NCBI GenBank assembly: GCA_021613535.1
Contig: CP075497.1
Coordinates: 2,232,001 to 2,296,000, forward strand
Origin: Adineta vaga
Taxonomy: Eukaryota > Rotifera
DNA: 64,000 bases
Direction of reading: 5' to 3'
A program made the position numbers and the translations under genes. The notes under the pieces are model-generated. The model was not told the DNA's origin. It saw only the letters and a program-made list of their open reading frames with translations, and ran no database searches. Of this stretch, positions 31,601 through 43,910 are shown piece after piece (position 1 is the first letter of the stretch; every line of letters begins with the position of its first letter).

Positions 31601-32793
31601 ACTTAGACAGACCTTCTCACCAATTCAAACTTTTAATAATCATAAGCATAAGATAGAAATGTTAATCTACATTATACTTTATCATTCCGATCGATAAAGG
31701 TTATATAAAAAGATCATCGTTTCAATGTATACCCACGTGACTTGCTTGATCATTGTAAAATATGTAGAATTGACGAATAATTTATTTTCAACAATGACAA
31801 ATCCAAATTAATTTGACAAGTTTTGACGGAAGAGATGTATGTGTTGATGGAACTACGACTTTATTTATATCTTCCTCTCATAAATGACATCTTTTACAGA
31901 CACAAACACGCCGTTATATTTGTACAACTAAAAGAAAGAGATATGTATATATATACATGTATAACAGAAAAAGAAAAATCAGAAAAATGGATAGAACGAT
32001 ATCGTTGCACTTTCGGATGCAAATCAGACGTACTCCCGATTGTCTACAAAAAATAAAAAAGAACATCGTCCAATGAAAATTCTGGATGAGATATTATGTG
32101 AGCAAAAATATGAACCCAAAAGACCGAACAGTGTTCTGTAAAAGATTAGCATCACAATATTGAAATTTACTGGTAGCTTTTGAAACTTTCGGCGTTAATA
32201 ATAATGATGTTGAAATGTTTTGCGGTAAAACTAACTAACAGTTTGTATGAATACCAGTGTAAGATTGATGGATGGAACAAATCACTCCTATTGAAAGGCG
32301 AACACTTTCATGACTTCTGCTCAAGAATGAGTCAATGGATGACACAGAGTGTTGGGATCACAATCAACCGATAAAATTGAGATTGTTAGTATGAAGATAA
32401 AGGGACCATCGATAATTGTTGTGCCGAGGAGACGAAAAGTTATTACAACATTATACTAATTAATCGCCAAGGGATTGGAAGGATCAATTGCCAGGGTCGC
32501 CAATCTTGATGAATTTGTTAGGGAAAAGTCGGTATGTGCTGATGGAGCTACGCCTTTATTTATTTCTTCGCCTAATAAATGGCATCTTTTACAGACAGAA
32601 AGAGAATAACCAAGAAAAAAGGATAGAACGATATCGTTACAATTACAATATTTCACAGTGACTTAGGTTGAGAATAAGTGATAACAATAATTTTCGAAAG
32701 AGACTATCAAACGATGAAATCTGATCAAAAGAAAAGCTCAAATAATGAAAAATAGAATAAACTCGATAGATTATCACAAATTAAGCTCGAATA
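31601..32793. repeat. Intergenic with a degraded direct repeat
   Basis: Segments 31795-32025 and about 32495-32660 are related in the same orientation. They share a block around TGATGGARCTACG followed by TTTATTTAT, then ATCTTTTACAGACA, and later GGATAGAACGATATCGTT. Copy 2 is shorter between these blocks. On the minus strand copy 2 encodes KRCHLLGEEINKGVAPSAH and SLTNSSRLATLAID; copy 1 keeps only traces. This looks like two remnants of one older gene or exon. The rest of the region shows no gene. Confidence 0.5.
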
Positions 32794-35676
32794 TTATTTG
32801 ATATTTTTTATAAAACGTGCAATACGTCGTTGATTTTCCAATAATTGATCGGCTTTATTCGACGATGGAACACTTCCATTACGACGTTGTTGTTGAGGAT
32901 GAATCGGTGGTAAAGTTTTATGACGATATGGAACATTCTGTGCTGATGAAATTGGTCGAGCGGTCATATCAGCTGCATCACCATGGATACTACTATCACG
33001 TGAAGGTGGTTCAGACTGAATAAAAGATGAATTTTTATGATGAACAATCGATCCTAATTGTTGATTTTGTGGATGAGAAAGTGGCAAAGGAGCATTGACA
33101 CGTCGTTCTATTTCTTCGAAAGCTACCGGTGGAGAATGAAGAGATCGTCCTGCTGTTCCAGTAAGAACACCTAGATAAATGATGATGATGATAATAATAA
33201 TACAAATGAAAATAAAATTTGAAAATTTCTACCATTCTTTTTCAATGTTAATAATTGTTGACGTGCTTCAATCAATGCATCTTTTAATTCTTCACGTTCT
33301 GTACATTCTTTATGTACTGTTTCTTGTAATGTACTCATCTATAAATCAAAATGTTTTTACTAAATTCGAACAAATTTTCGTTCCTTACTTCATTTTTGAT
33401 TTCGTCTAATTCCTTTCGTAATTCATTTATTGTCGATTGACTTTGAAATAATTCATTTTCTTTCGTTAATAAATCTTCTTTCAACTTCAATGTATGAGTT
33501 CGATCGTTATTCAATGCATCATGTTTACCTTTCAAATAAAATAATTCATATATAAGCAAAATAAAGAGAGATCAATACTTGATTGTTCATGTAATTCTTT
33601 TAAAACATCTCTTAATGTATCTAATTCTTTCTTTAATTGATTTTTCTCTCGTTGAAGTTGTTCAATTTGTTGTTCATAATATTGTCGTTGTTCAATCGTT
33701 ACTTTTTCTGTTGAAATTAATTCATGTCGAAGTTGTTGAGTTGAATGACCATTATCTTGTTCATATTTACGTAATAATCCACTTGTTTTTTGTTTTTCAA
33801 TCTCCAATTCCTAAATACACACGTATTGATTTCCTCGTTCTTTGATATTTCGAATTTCTTACCGAAAGAAAATTTTCTTTCAATCGACGTTCAAGTTCAT
33901 TGATTTGTATTCGATGTTGTTCTCGTTCATGTTTTAATTCCGCTTGAAGACGATCCGGCCATTGTTCAGCTTCACGTAATTTTATTGCATAATTATCATG
34001 AAGTTTTTTCATTTGTATATCATGTGTTATATGAGTTGTTTCTTTTTGTTTAGTTAATTCAATATTTTCATTATGTAAACGTTCAAGTTCACGACGAATA
34101 ATTTCACATTCAGCTACATTAATTCAAAACGAAGAGACAATAATCAACATAATTGGAGTTTGAAATGAAACTTACATGTATCTTTGTCGTGAAGAGTAAC
34201 AAGTTCTCGATAGATTTCATCGAGATCATTGTATTTACGAAGTAGTTTTTCATATTCATCTCGTGTACGATCGAGAACAGCTTGACGTGATCGATTTGTT
34301 TCATCCATTTTTCGTCGATTGTTTAATTCATTGGTTTCGAAATCTTTTTTTGCAGAATTTAATTGTTCATACTCATGAGTTAATTGAGTAAATTTCAATC
34401 GAATTGTTTCCAATTCTGAATTTGTTTCTAAATGAAAGAAGAGAATGAAAAATTTTAAAATAAGAAATTTCAATGAAATTACTTGTTCGAAGGTCTTTTT
34501 CATTGGTTAATTCTTGTCGATATTGATCAACAAGACGATCAACATTCTTTTTTGATTCATCTTTATCTGATATCTGTTGTTGATATTGTCGACATTGTTG
34601 TTTTAGATGTTCAATTTCAATTTGAAATTCATGACGAATTTGTTCATTTCGAGATAATTGATCATGTAGTTTCGAAAGTTCAGTTTGATGAATTTGAATT
34701 TCTTTTCGTGCTGCTTCGATATCATTTTGAATTCTATATGAAATCATCATATTAGTTGATAATAATTGATGCAAAATATTTGTACTTAGTTTGAGATTCT
34801 TTGGAATCGAGTTGGGATTGTTGATGTTTAATTTGAAGATCTCGTAATGATTGTTTTGATTCACTAAACGATGAAAAACATGAATTACAAGAATAAAACT
34901 CGAGTTATCTTTTGCATACTTAAGTTGTTGATGATATTGATCAATTTCTTTACGATGTTCGTTGATTTGTTTAATATATTTATCAATTATTGTTCGTATT
35001 TCTATTAAAAGCAAAAAGAATATATATGATAGCTTAGAGATGTTTAAATACCTTTTTCAAGTGTTGTTTTAGTTGTTTGAAAATCTGTTTTTGAATTTTG
35101 AGTTTGTTTCAAATCGAATTCTTTCAAAAGTAAATAATCTCTTCGAATTGTTTCAATCTGATTTTGTATTTGTCGAATATTCAATGAACATTGTAGAAAA
35201 GATGTTCTTTAAAATATACAAAAACTAATGATGAATTAAAACATTCTTTTTCCATCCAGTTTTTACTTTGTTTCTTCATGAGATTTTTCTGATTGTTGAA
35301 ATTGATCTTGCACTAGTTGATGTTTTCTCGTGATTTCATTAATTCTAAAGAATAAAACAGTTCGATCGAATGATAAAATAAATAAGAAAACGAACTTATG
35401 AGTATTGATTGCCACTATTGATTCTAAATCTGCGACACGTATTTTTTCATTTTGTAAGGATTTTTCTAATGCAGCTTCACGAGAACTTGTTCCAGCATAA
35501 TGAGCTAAATCAGCTTCGAGTTTTTGACATTTAGCTTCAAGTGCTTTGATTTCATTGTGAATTAAATAAGAAACACCACAAAATTGACAAACAGTATCTT
35601 GACGAGACATGTTGGATATATCGACAGGTAGAGGAAATTGTGGTGTGTAACGTTCAAAACGTTCTTGTTCTTGCAT
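32794..35676 (-). CDS. LEKR1: LEKR1-like long coiled-coil protein
   Basis: Many short exons run from MQEQERFERY at 35676 to a stop near 32794. Near the N-terminus are PLPVDISNMSRQDTVCQFC and GVSYLIHNEIKALEAK. This CxxC-GVSYL motif followed by a coil is, from memory, the hallmark of LEKR1 (leucine-, glutamate- and lysine-rich protein 1). The next about 600 residues are nearly continuous coiled coil rich in Gln, Glu, Lys and Leu (for example IEHLKQQCRQYQQQISDKDE). The C-terminal about 100 residues are disordered and Pro/Ser/Gln-rich, ending ENQRRIARFIKNIK. A structural or ciliary role is likely but not shown. Its start lies close downstream of the repeat-protein gene on the same strand. Confidence 0.6.
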
Positions 35677-35823
35677 GTCTGGAATAGAAATGGAAGAGAT
35701 TTATTTTGTTGATTTTTACTGAGATTATCAGATGTCTCAAATGGAAGAAAAAAATATTAGTTTTGTTCAAAAAATGCATACACGCACACACAGACATGAG
35801 AAATGCAAAAGAAAATGAATAAT

Positions 35824-36796
35824 TTAAGGCCAAACAGGTACTGGCTGTGGTCGTTCGATATAACGATCAGATGGTGGACATTGAGAGATTGCTTTACGCA
35901 TAGCACCACCTTGAGCTTTTTCGAAATTATCGAAACCATTATATCGTACTTTGGGTACAGTTCGAGCTGATTGAGGTAATTTTCCATATTCATTGATAAG
36001 TTTATCAACATGACGACCTAATCCCATATCATAATTAAGTTGAGCTTGTTCACCTTTAACATGTGGTTCAGCTGTACGTGGTCGATAATCGGTCTTATGT
36101 TCAAGAATTTGTGAATCACCATAACCTTTTTGTAAATTTATTTCTGCAGCCATTCCTTTGACATGTGGTGCAGGTCGTGGTGAAGGTTCTTCACGACCAT
36201 AATTATTTAAAATAGGACGAATACGACCTTCTTGATGAGTATAGAAAAGATTTGTTGCTAACTGAAACAGAGAAAAAGATGAGATCTATGAAACGTGTTC
36301 TGTGATTATCTACTTCGCCTTGAGTATGAGGTAGTGGTTGACTAGGTACTGGTAATTTTCCATAGTTATGAAATAATGTTTTCATTTCTGTTGAACGATT
36401 TTTTTCATAATTAGCTCGACCTTCTCGTTTTACACGTAATTGATGATGCGGATCAGGTGGTTGAAGATTTCCATAGATCAAATTCGGTGTTGAACTTCGA
36501 CTTTTTGTATAATTTCTTAATGCATCCGGTCCGATAACTTTTGGTGGTAGTGCTTCTAATCCATTTCGTTCGTGAATTATTGTTTCACTTGTCATTCTTG
36601 GTGTGGCTGTTCTTCGACCTTCAATAGCCCAATCACCAATATTTAATGTTCCACGACTTTTTACATAATTTTTAATACCATCTCGATTCACTCGATGTGG
36701 TAAAGATTCTTCATAATTTGGTAATGTTGAAATAAATGTTGTTGGATAAGATGGAAGAACCCAATCAGCTGATTCGGATGATAAATTCTGTTCCAT
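35824..36796 (-). CDS. Internal-repeat protein with NYGKLP/RVKxEGxxNY motifs
   Basis: Exons near 36796-36310 and 36260-35824 with one short intron encode about 300 residues without signal peptide or membrane segment. At least six related units are visible: RVNRDGIKNYVKSRG, VIGPDALRNYTKSRS, RVKREGRANYEKNRS, HVKGMAAEINLQKGYG, HVKGEQAQLNYDMGLG and KVRYNGFDNFEKAQGG. They are separated by Pro-rich linkers such as NYGKLPVPSQPLPH and NEYGKLPQSAR. This repeating pattern of a short helix and a Pro-rich extended segment resembles microtubule-associated or ciliary inner-wall proteins. No named family is recognised, so function is open. Confidence 0.6.
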
Positions 36797-38130
36797 AATC
36801 GATTAAAAAGGTCAAAATTGAAAATAAATATTGATTTTTTTCCTTCTGCTTCTCAATTTCAATCAAGTTACCATTACTATTCTTTTTTTTCTTTCAATTC
36901 TTGGCAGAATATCATAGACATGTTTCATATCTCAGTTGCTAAGCAGTGTCCCAAATTTCAGAACAAATTTCAATTTATCTCTAAGAATTTTCTAAATAGA
37001 GAAATTCTTCTTCCACCGAAAACAAAGTTCAAAAATTCTTCGAATAAATCAATTATTTTTGCGACATCTTAAGCATTATTTCACATTGGTAAGACTTTTA
37101 ATAATATTGTCGCTACTTCCTATTGGTTGACATTCGAGTAAATAATATAACACAACACGAATCAATCAATTGTCCTACTCAAAGTTCTTTTAGTAAAAGC
37201 AAAGTGCATTGTTGATGTTTTTCATCACTTTGGACTTTCACGGTCAAAAGTACACGATCAGTGTTGACTCATAGTTTGCAAACAAAGTACACCTTTTGGC
37301 GTTTATATTTGACTGAATAAACTTCTCTATGCATCATTCTTGATAACTTAAGTGTTTATCATGTGCCAAACTATGATGTAATTAATCGAGTTTGTTCCCC
37401 GAAGCTTTTTTTATATTTCCTACTTGAATTAGTTAAGAGATATTATTTCTCAATTTATCACATTCGATATTCTTTCGAGAAAATTCAATTTAATCATTTA
37501 CTCGCTTCTTCTCTTTCTCTCCCTATGTTCATCTAAGAAGAAGAAAAATGAATTTATCGACGCGTCAAAATACCAAAGAAACAATTCAATTTTCTTTTTC
37601 TCTTTTATCGCTTATTTCATGGATCTTTATATTCAATTCAAATTTGAGGTTATTTATTGAAAAAATTGTTCACGTTTCAAAATTGAATATGATGATTACG
37701 TCTTTCTTTTCTTTTCTTTTTTTCAATATTTGTCTTTTCATCTAACTTCTGTATAAATATAGGGTGATGATGAGATATGCTTTCGACTTTTAGTACTTAA
37801 TAAGAAAAACATCGACATGGTAGTATAAAGAAGAATAACGAGAACAAGAAAGAGAGAGAGAGAGAGTAAGAGAGAGAAAACGAAGCGAAGAATATTCCGT
37901 CCGCCGTGATGCGATTCTCGTGTGTCATTCGAAAAAAATCATTTTTTTCTCTTATTCTTCGTTTTATAACCCGACGACGATAGTATCAATTAAGTTTTGC
38001 CAGCAGCTCCTATATAGATCATTTCTTTCTTTTTTCCTTTTGATTAAAACCTAGTGAATCATCAGAAAACCAAATATCTTCACTTAAGATTTAAATATTT
38101 CAGATTCTTTTTCTTTTTTCGCATTTACAT
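36797..38130. other. Long intergenic region
   Basis: About 1.3 kb between divergent genes (repeat protein minus, reticulon plus). No coding exon supported; the reading frame at 37548-37745 is low-complexity. A GA repeat at 37851-37870 and a pyrimidine-rich run near 38020-38120 precede the reticulon start, which probably lies close to its promoter. Confidence 0.4.
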
Positions 38131-39954
38131 TTGAATACATTGACAATGGACGCTCAGAGTAACGATATTGATTCAACAACAGAACATTTCAATAATTCTA
38201 TACATGAAGAACTCATTCCAGTACATCATAATATCGATGATACACCAGCAATTAATTCAACAAATCCAGATTTTATTCCACCAGTTATAACACCTTCTCA
38301 TCATACGGATATTACAAATCCGGTTATCGATACGCTTAATAGAGGCAAAGCGGAATTACAAAAAGGCCAACAACAAACTGAAGATATTATAACAAAAACG
38401 AAGAAGATCGTTAAACAACATTGTAAGTTTTTTTTCCAAATACTCAATTATCTAATTCTTCTTTCTCACCCGAATCGAAAAGAAAATTAGCCTTGGGAAT
38501 CGTTTACAATGGACAAAGATTAACTTTGACAGACATTTTTCCTTTTTCCTCCAATGATCAAAGAGATTACCATTGACATGTTTTCCTCTATATGGTTTGT
38601 TGGTCGTCGACCATTGACTTCATTTCCATACATAAAAATCTGATTTAACCAATCTAGTTTGTTCTGTAATAGCAGAAACATATTAGCATTTCTGCTCTGC
38701 TCTTCTTCTTTTTTCCTTCATTTTTTCCAAGCAAGTGACAGATCCTGTTGTATATATGAATAAGCGCTTGCCTATTCATGACGATTTCCCTTTGGTAATT
38801 CCTTCATCATCATCACCGTTCGTCAATGCTCATAGGAAGATGAGAAACAGAGAGAGAGCGGGAAAAAAGAGGAAGAAGAAAAAAAGACCGTGGAACGATG
38901 ATGATAGATGTACTTCGGTCTAGGTCTATTCATCATAGTTTTTTTTCTTTTTCCTCGCTAGAATATTGTGACGAATAAGAAGAAAAGAAGAAAACTCACG
39001 AGATTAGATTTTGTTCTTGGCACAAAACCAACTTTTTTTTCTTCTTCTTAGGGGATCAAACTCGGCATTCACTCATTCAAATACAAAAAAAGGTCAGCGA
39101 AATGGCGCCTACACAAGGTAAGGAAAACATCTTGAAAATTTCGTTTTTATATCACTATCAATTTTTTTCAGGTAGCGATCTTATTTACTGGCGCAAACCC
39201 ATTCAATCTGGCATTGCTTTTGGTGTTTCATTATCTGTTATTATTACATTTATGTTTCTATCATCATTGGCAGCTATTTCATTTTGGTCATTGGCATTTC
39301 TTGTCGTCATTGGCCTCTATAAAATGTATAATTATGTCATGGCAACATTTGTCGGACGAATTCAAGATGACAAATTTGAGTACGACGAAGAAATTGTTTA
39401 TAATCGGAATTAATTTTTATCAATATTTAGAGCTATTTTTCCATCTGATATGAGTATTTCCGAGCGACATGCTCAAGCCATGGCTCATTCTATTCGCATT
39501 AATGGTACTCATGCATTACAACATGCCCGAGACCTTTTCTTGTGGAAAAATTTAACGAATTCAATTCTTGTAAATTGTTATTAAGATTAATTGATGAAAA
39601 TTTCATGAATACTTTTTGTTTAGTTTGGTCTTATCCTTTTTGTCTTCTTCTATATTGGTCTCTCGATGAATGCATTAACATTCATCCTTATTGGTTTAAT
39701 ATTCTTATTCACTGTACCAAAAATTTATCAAGCATATCAGGTTTATTTTCAATAATAATGTCGAAAAATTTCATTAGGAAATAATATTATCATTCTCTTC
39801 AGGTTCCAATTGATCGTACAGCTAAGAATGTTCTCGATCAAATCAATCAACTTTTAGCCAAGTGAGTTTCTTTGTTTTCTAAATGTTAGATTTGAAATTC
39901 ATGTTGTTTTGTAGAGTTACATCGAAGTTACCCAACAAAGCAAAAAAGGCTTAA
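38131..39954 (+). CDS. RTN: Reticulon-family ER-shaping protein with two candidate first exons
   Basis: The shared exons from 39172 encode a reticulon homology domain: DLIYWRKPIQSGIAFGVSLS, a long hydrophobic hairpin, a polar loop with SISERHAQAMAHSIRINGT and HARDLFLWKNLTNSIL, a second hairpin (FGLILFVFFYIGL...FLFTVPKIYQAYQ) and the C-terminal QINQLLAKVTSKLPNKAKKA. Reticulons insert their hairpins into the ER and curve tubules. Two upstream exons both end in phase 1 and fit the same acceptor. One is 38131-38422 (acidic, MNTLTMDAQ or MDAQSND; long form); the other is 39102-39117 (MAPTQ; short form). The C-terminus lacks an obvious di-lysine signal. Confidence 0.85.
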
Positions 39955-40626
39955 GCAACGACTAAAAACAAATACATTTATTTTACTCATTTATGTTCAA
40001 TCGACTTATCTTCTTCATTCTTTTTGTAGACAATTCATGTTAAACATTTTTTTCTTTTCTTGAACAAAAACTAAAAAAGTGGAATGATATAGTAGACGTT
40101 CGCTTTTTCTTCTTCTTCTTTTTCTTTTTCTCTATATATACTTTTATGCGTGTATACGTGTTGGTTGACTTTGAGACTCCAGGCATGGAATGCGTTCTTT
40201 TCTCTTCTTTTTATTCTCTTCTCTCGTTTACTACTTTTATACTCTTTATGTTGTGTGTACGCGTGTATATGTATATTCGTTTATCTACATATTGTCATTC
40301 ATGGTATTAACTTCAGAACAGAGAAAAAAGACACCTATATCGGAAAAACAAACAAATTAGTCTTAAACATTCGTTTAAACAAGATAGATTTCAAACATAC
40401 ATAAATTCTAATGAATAATGTAGTGATTGAACGATTTTCTGTTTCTTTTTATCGCGTATTCTCGTCTATTTTTTTTATATATAAATTTTTCTCATAACAG
40501 CAATACAACCAATAAAGATCATTTCCAGTTTTTTTTCTCGATCAGAAAAATAAAAAAAACAACATCTTGACTAAAGAGTAATACTCTTCTATTTCCTATT
40601 CTAGTTAACTTTATTAAAAAGTAGAC
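39955..40626. other. Intergenic spacer
   Basis: No gene supported. Contains pyrimidine-rich runs (about 40100-40135). It separates the reticulon 3' end from the asparaginase start by 672 bp. Confidence 0.4.
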
Positions 40627-43114
40627 ATGTCTACCGATGCAATTGTGGACACATCTTCATCTGCAAATGAAAGACGTTCATCAGACGACATACTTTTAAA
40701 ACATGTTACATTATTAAATTTACAAGCTCAAAAAGCATTATCTAAACTAAGAATACCAAAAGTACTCGTTCTTTACACAGGTTTGATGTAGAAAAGATTC
40801 TTTAGATAATTTCAACATCTTTTATTTGTTCTAGGTGGAACAATTGGTATGAAAGTCGTTCGAAATGCTTATGAACCAGTATCAAACTATTTACCCGCTG
40901 CATTACGTGAGATGAATATCATGCATAATAAAGAATTTTCGGAAACAATGAATGTGATTGATCCCGAAAAATCTTTCCTTTATTTACCGTAAAAGAAGAT
41001 TTATTTTTTTATAAAAATATATCTATTCAATTATTTATTATAGACTTGCTAATGAAGAATGTATTGCTTATTATATCAAAGAATACGTTCCTTTACTTGA
41101 TTCAACGAATATGACATTTGATAATTATATTCATATTGCATTGGATATCAAAGTCATTTTGTTTTTCATTGAATTCATTTGATTAGAATCTTTGTATTCT
41201 CTTTAGGAAGTTTATGATCTATTTGATGGATTTGTCAGTAAGTTATTGTGACAATTTTTGCAATAAAGTTCTTTCTTGTTTTGTATTTATTTAGTTCTTC
41301 ACGGTGTAAGTATGAAATTGAAAAAAAAGGATATTAATGTTGCTCTTTCTCAAATAGACAGATACGATGAGTTATACAGCTGCTGCACTTTCATTTATGT
41401 TTGAAAATCTTTCAAAACCAGTTGTACTTACAGGTTCACAAGTAAGTTAAAAGAAAAACTTCATAATTAAGCGAATAATTTCAATTCAGATTCCAATTTT
41501 TGAAACACGAAGTGATGGTCGAGATAATCTAATTGGAAGTTTATTATTAGCTGGACAATATCGTATTCCTGAAGTTTGCATCTATATTCAATAGGAATTC
41601 GTGAAAAATTTTGATTCTTAGGTAACAATTTATTTTCGAAATCGACTTTATCGTGGTAATCGTGTAACAAAAACTGATTGTGAAGATTTAAATGCATTTG
41701 AATCATATAATTGTCCAACATTAGCAGAATTTCGAACTAAAGTTCAAGGTATTTTATTCTCAAACATATTCATTTTTATTCGATTTCGTCTTTTAGTTAA
41801 ATGGGATTTAGTTTTTGATCGATCGGTCGATGGTCCATTTAATGTTCATACAAATTTAAATCGAAATGTTTCACTCCTACGTCTCTTTCCTGGTATAACT
41901 TATTTAACAATGCGACAATTTCTTGAACCACCCATTCAAGGTGTTGTTCTGCAAACATATGGTGCTGGAAATATTCCAAGTAATCGAGCCGATCTTATTG
42001 AAGAACTTCGTAAAGCAGCTGGACGTGATGTTCTTATTGTTAATTGTTCACAATGCGCAAAAGGAAGTGTTTATTATGCATATGAAAGTGCGACAGCATT
42101 ACAAAATGTTGGTGTATGTTCGGGTGCAGATATGACAGTTGAAGCGGCATTAATGAAGGTAGAAAACGAATGCAGACATTTGAATGGAGTTTGAATAGAA
42201 TTACTGATTCTAGTTAGCTTATATTCTTGGTAAATATCCGTCAGATATGAAACTAATGAAAAAGAAAATGGCTGAAAACTTACGCGGTGAAATGTCAGTT
42301 CATTCAAATAAAGTTACAGTTTCAACTTTGAGTCTTAATTGGTTATTAAATGAAACGACCGATAAAACAGATGAAGTAAGCATATGAATCTTCTTTTGAA
42401 AACGAAATTTATTTTTCTTTCCAAAGGAATCAATGCGATTTCGTCAATCTTTATTACCATGGATCATTTATTCATGTGTTCAAAAGGATGATATTGCTAC
42501 TCTTCAAAAAATTCAACAAGCTCATACTGGTGTACATTTTAATGTTTCATTTCCTAGTGGTTCTATGCCACTTCATGTTTGCGCAAAGCATAATGCAATT
42601 CAATGTGCTAAATTACTTCTTGAAGTGGCTGTTCGAAGTGATCATTCGATTGTTAATGAAGTTGATCATGTTGGTTTTACTTCACTTTTCTATGCAATTC
42701 TTCGCGAACATGAAGATATGATTGATTTATTAGTATCACATGGAGGAAATTTAACAGCAACATTGAAACCGAGTGAAATTGGAATGTATTTATGTAATTG
42801 TGTTAAAAATAATCAAATTAATCGATTAAAAGCATGGCATCGAGCAAGAGTTGATCTTGATCAAGCGGATTACGATGGTCGAACACCACTTGCATTAGTA
42901 AGACGAAAACTAGTCAATGAAATTGATTATTTCGCTTTGAATTTTCTAGGCAGTGAATTATAATTCCATTGATTGCGTTCATTATTTACTTGAAAATGGT
43001 AAAGTTGATCTTTCATGGGTGGATAATCGTGGTTTAACACCCATTCAAATTGCTAAGCAACGAGGTTTTGACAGTATTATTCAATTACTTTCCTCCTACG
43101 CGAATCGCCAATAA
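40627..43114 (+). CDS. ASPG: L-asparaginase with C-terminal ankyrin repeats (ASPG type)
   Basis: About ten exons with short introns. The first catalytic motif is VLYTGGTIGM with the nucleophilic Thr; the second is [13 protein letters not shown], formed exactly across an intron. Further family blocks are [53 protein letters not shown] and AGADMT-like [13 protein letters not shown]. After the hydrolase domain come ankyrin repeats ([62 protein letters not shown]). This is the architecture of animal ASPG (60-kDa lysophospholipase), which hydrolyses asparagine to aspartate and ammonia in the cytosol. All key residues are present, so it should be active. Confidence 0.92.
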
Positions 43115-43910
43115 AAAAAAATTATAGACTGCATTTCTATTCTGTCCTTCCCTGCATGACAATCATTCTTAACCTCTTTGCCCTACGATTTCTGTCAAAT
43201 GTAGTGCAATTATTTTTTTTTATATCTTGTTTTGTTGACAATCATTTTCCTTAGAGACTTATTTATATATTAATTAGAATCTAAATTCTGTATTTTTCTA
43301 GATCATTTGAGTAGTGATTTTTGAACAATAAATATTTCGAAAATCAAAGATTAACGATGGAAAAGTCTCGTAGAAATGAAATCGATGTCGTCAACGAAAA
43401 CATCTATATTCTTTTCGATCGAGGTCTAATTTTTTTCGTACGTATATAACATTTCTTTTCTCTCTCTCTCATTCTTCGATTCATTTATATAAGTATAGTC
43501 AACCTACGTACGTACTGTTCGCTTATCTGAATGCGTCATCTATTTTTGGATGTTTGTTTTTTAATAAAAATTTAATTTGGAAAGAATTTTTGAGAAAATG
43601 ATTCTTTTTTATCTCGCCTAAATTTGTCTATTCATTTCATGATTCATTTTATACTTTATACTCGGAATAATTTTTTTTTACCTTGACTATGGTCCACTTT
43701 TTATCTAGTTTTTTCTCTCTCTTATCTTCATTCTTTACTATATTGTTGGAATTTGCTCTTTAACCTACACGTGTGTATATCGTGTCGATCGATGTATATA
43801 TATATCTATATATATAAATAGAAGAACACGCAGTAGACTATATTTTATATCAAACATTGTATAGAATTACAATATTTTTAGACTGATATTCTTTCGCATT
43901 CAGTTGAAAA
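43115..43910. other. Intergenic spacer
   Basis: No coding signal. A TA-rich microsatellite lies at about 43794-43820. The 5' UTR and promoter of the perilipin-like gene should lie near its right end. Confidence 0.4.

Noticed and set aside
33579-33845. Plus-strand Leu/Val-rich frame resembling a membrane protein
   Set aside because: It is the complement of the LEKR1-like coiled coil; antisense of Gln/Asn/Lys-rich coils always looks hydrophobic.
42074-42307. Minus-strand frame inside the asparaginase gene
   Set aside because: Shadow of conserved asparaginase exons and an intron, with no independent signal.
40627-43114. Asparaginase as a bacterial horizontal transfer
   Set aside because: The ankyrin repeats, many introns and fit to animal ASPG point to vertical descent.
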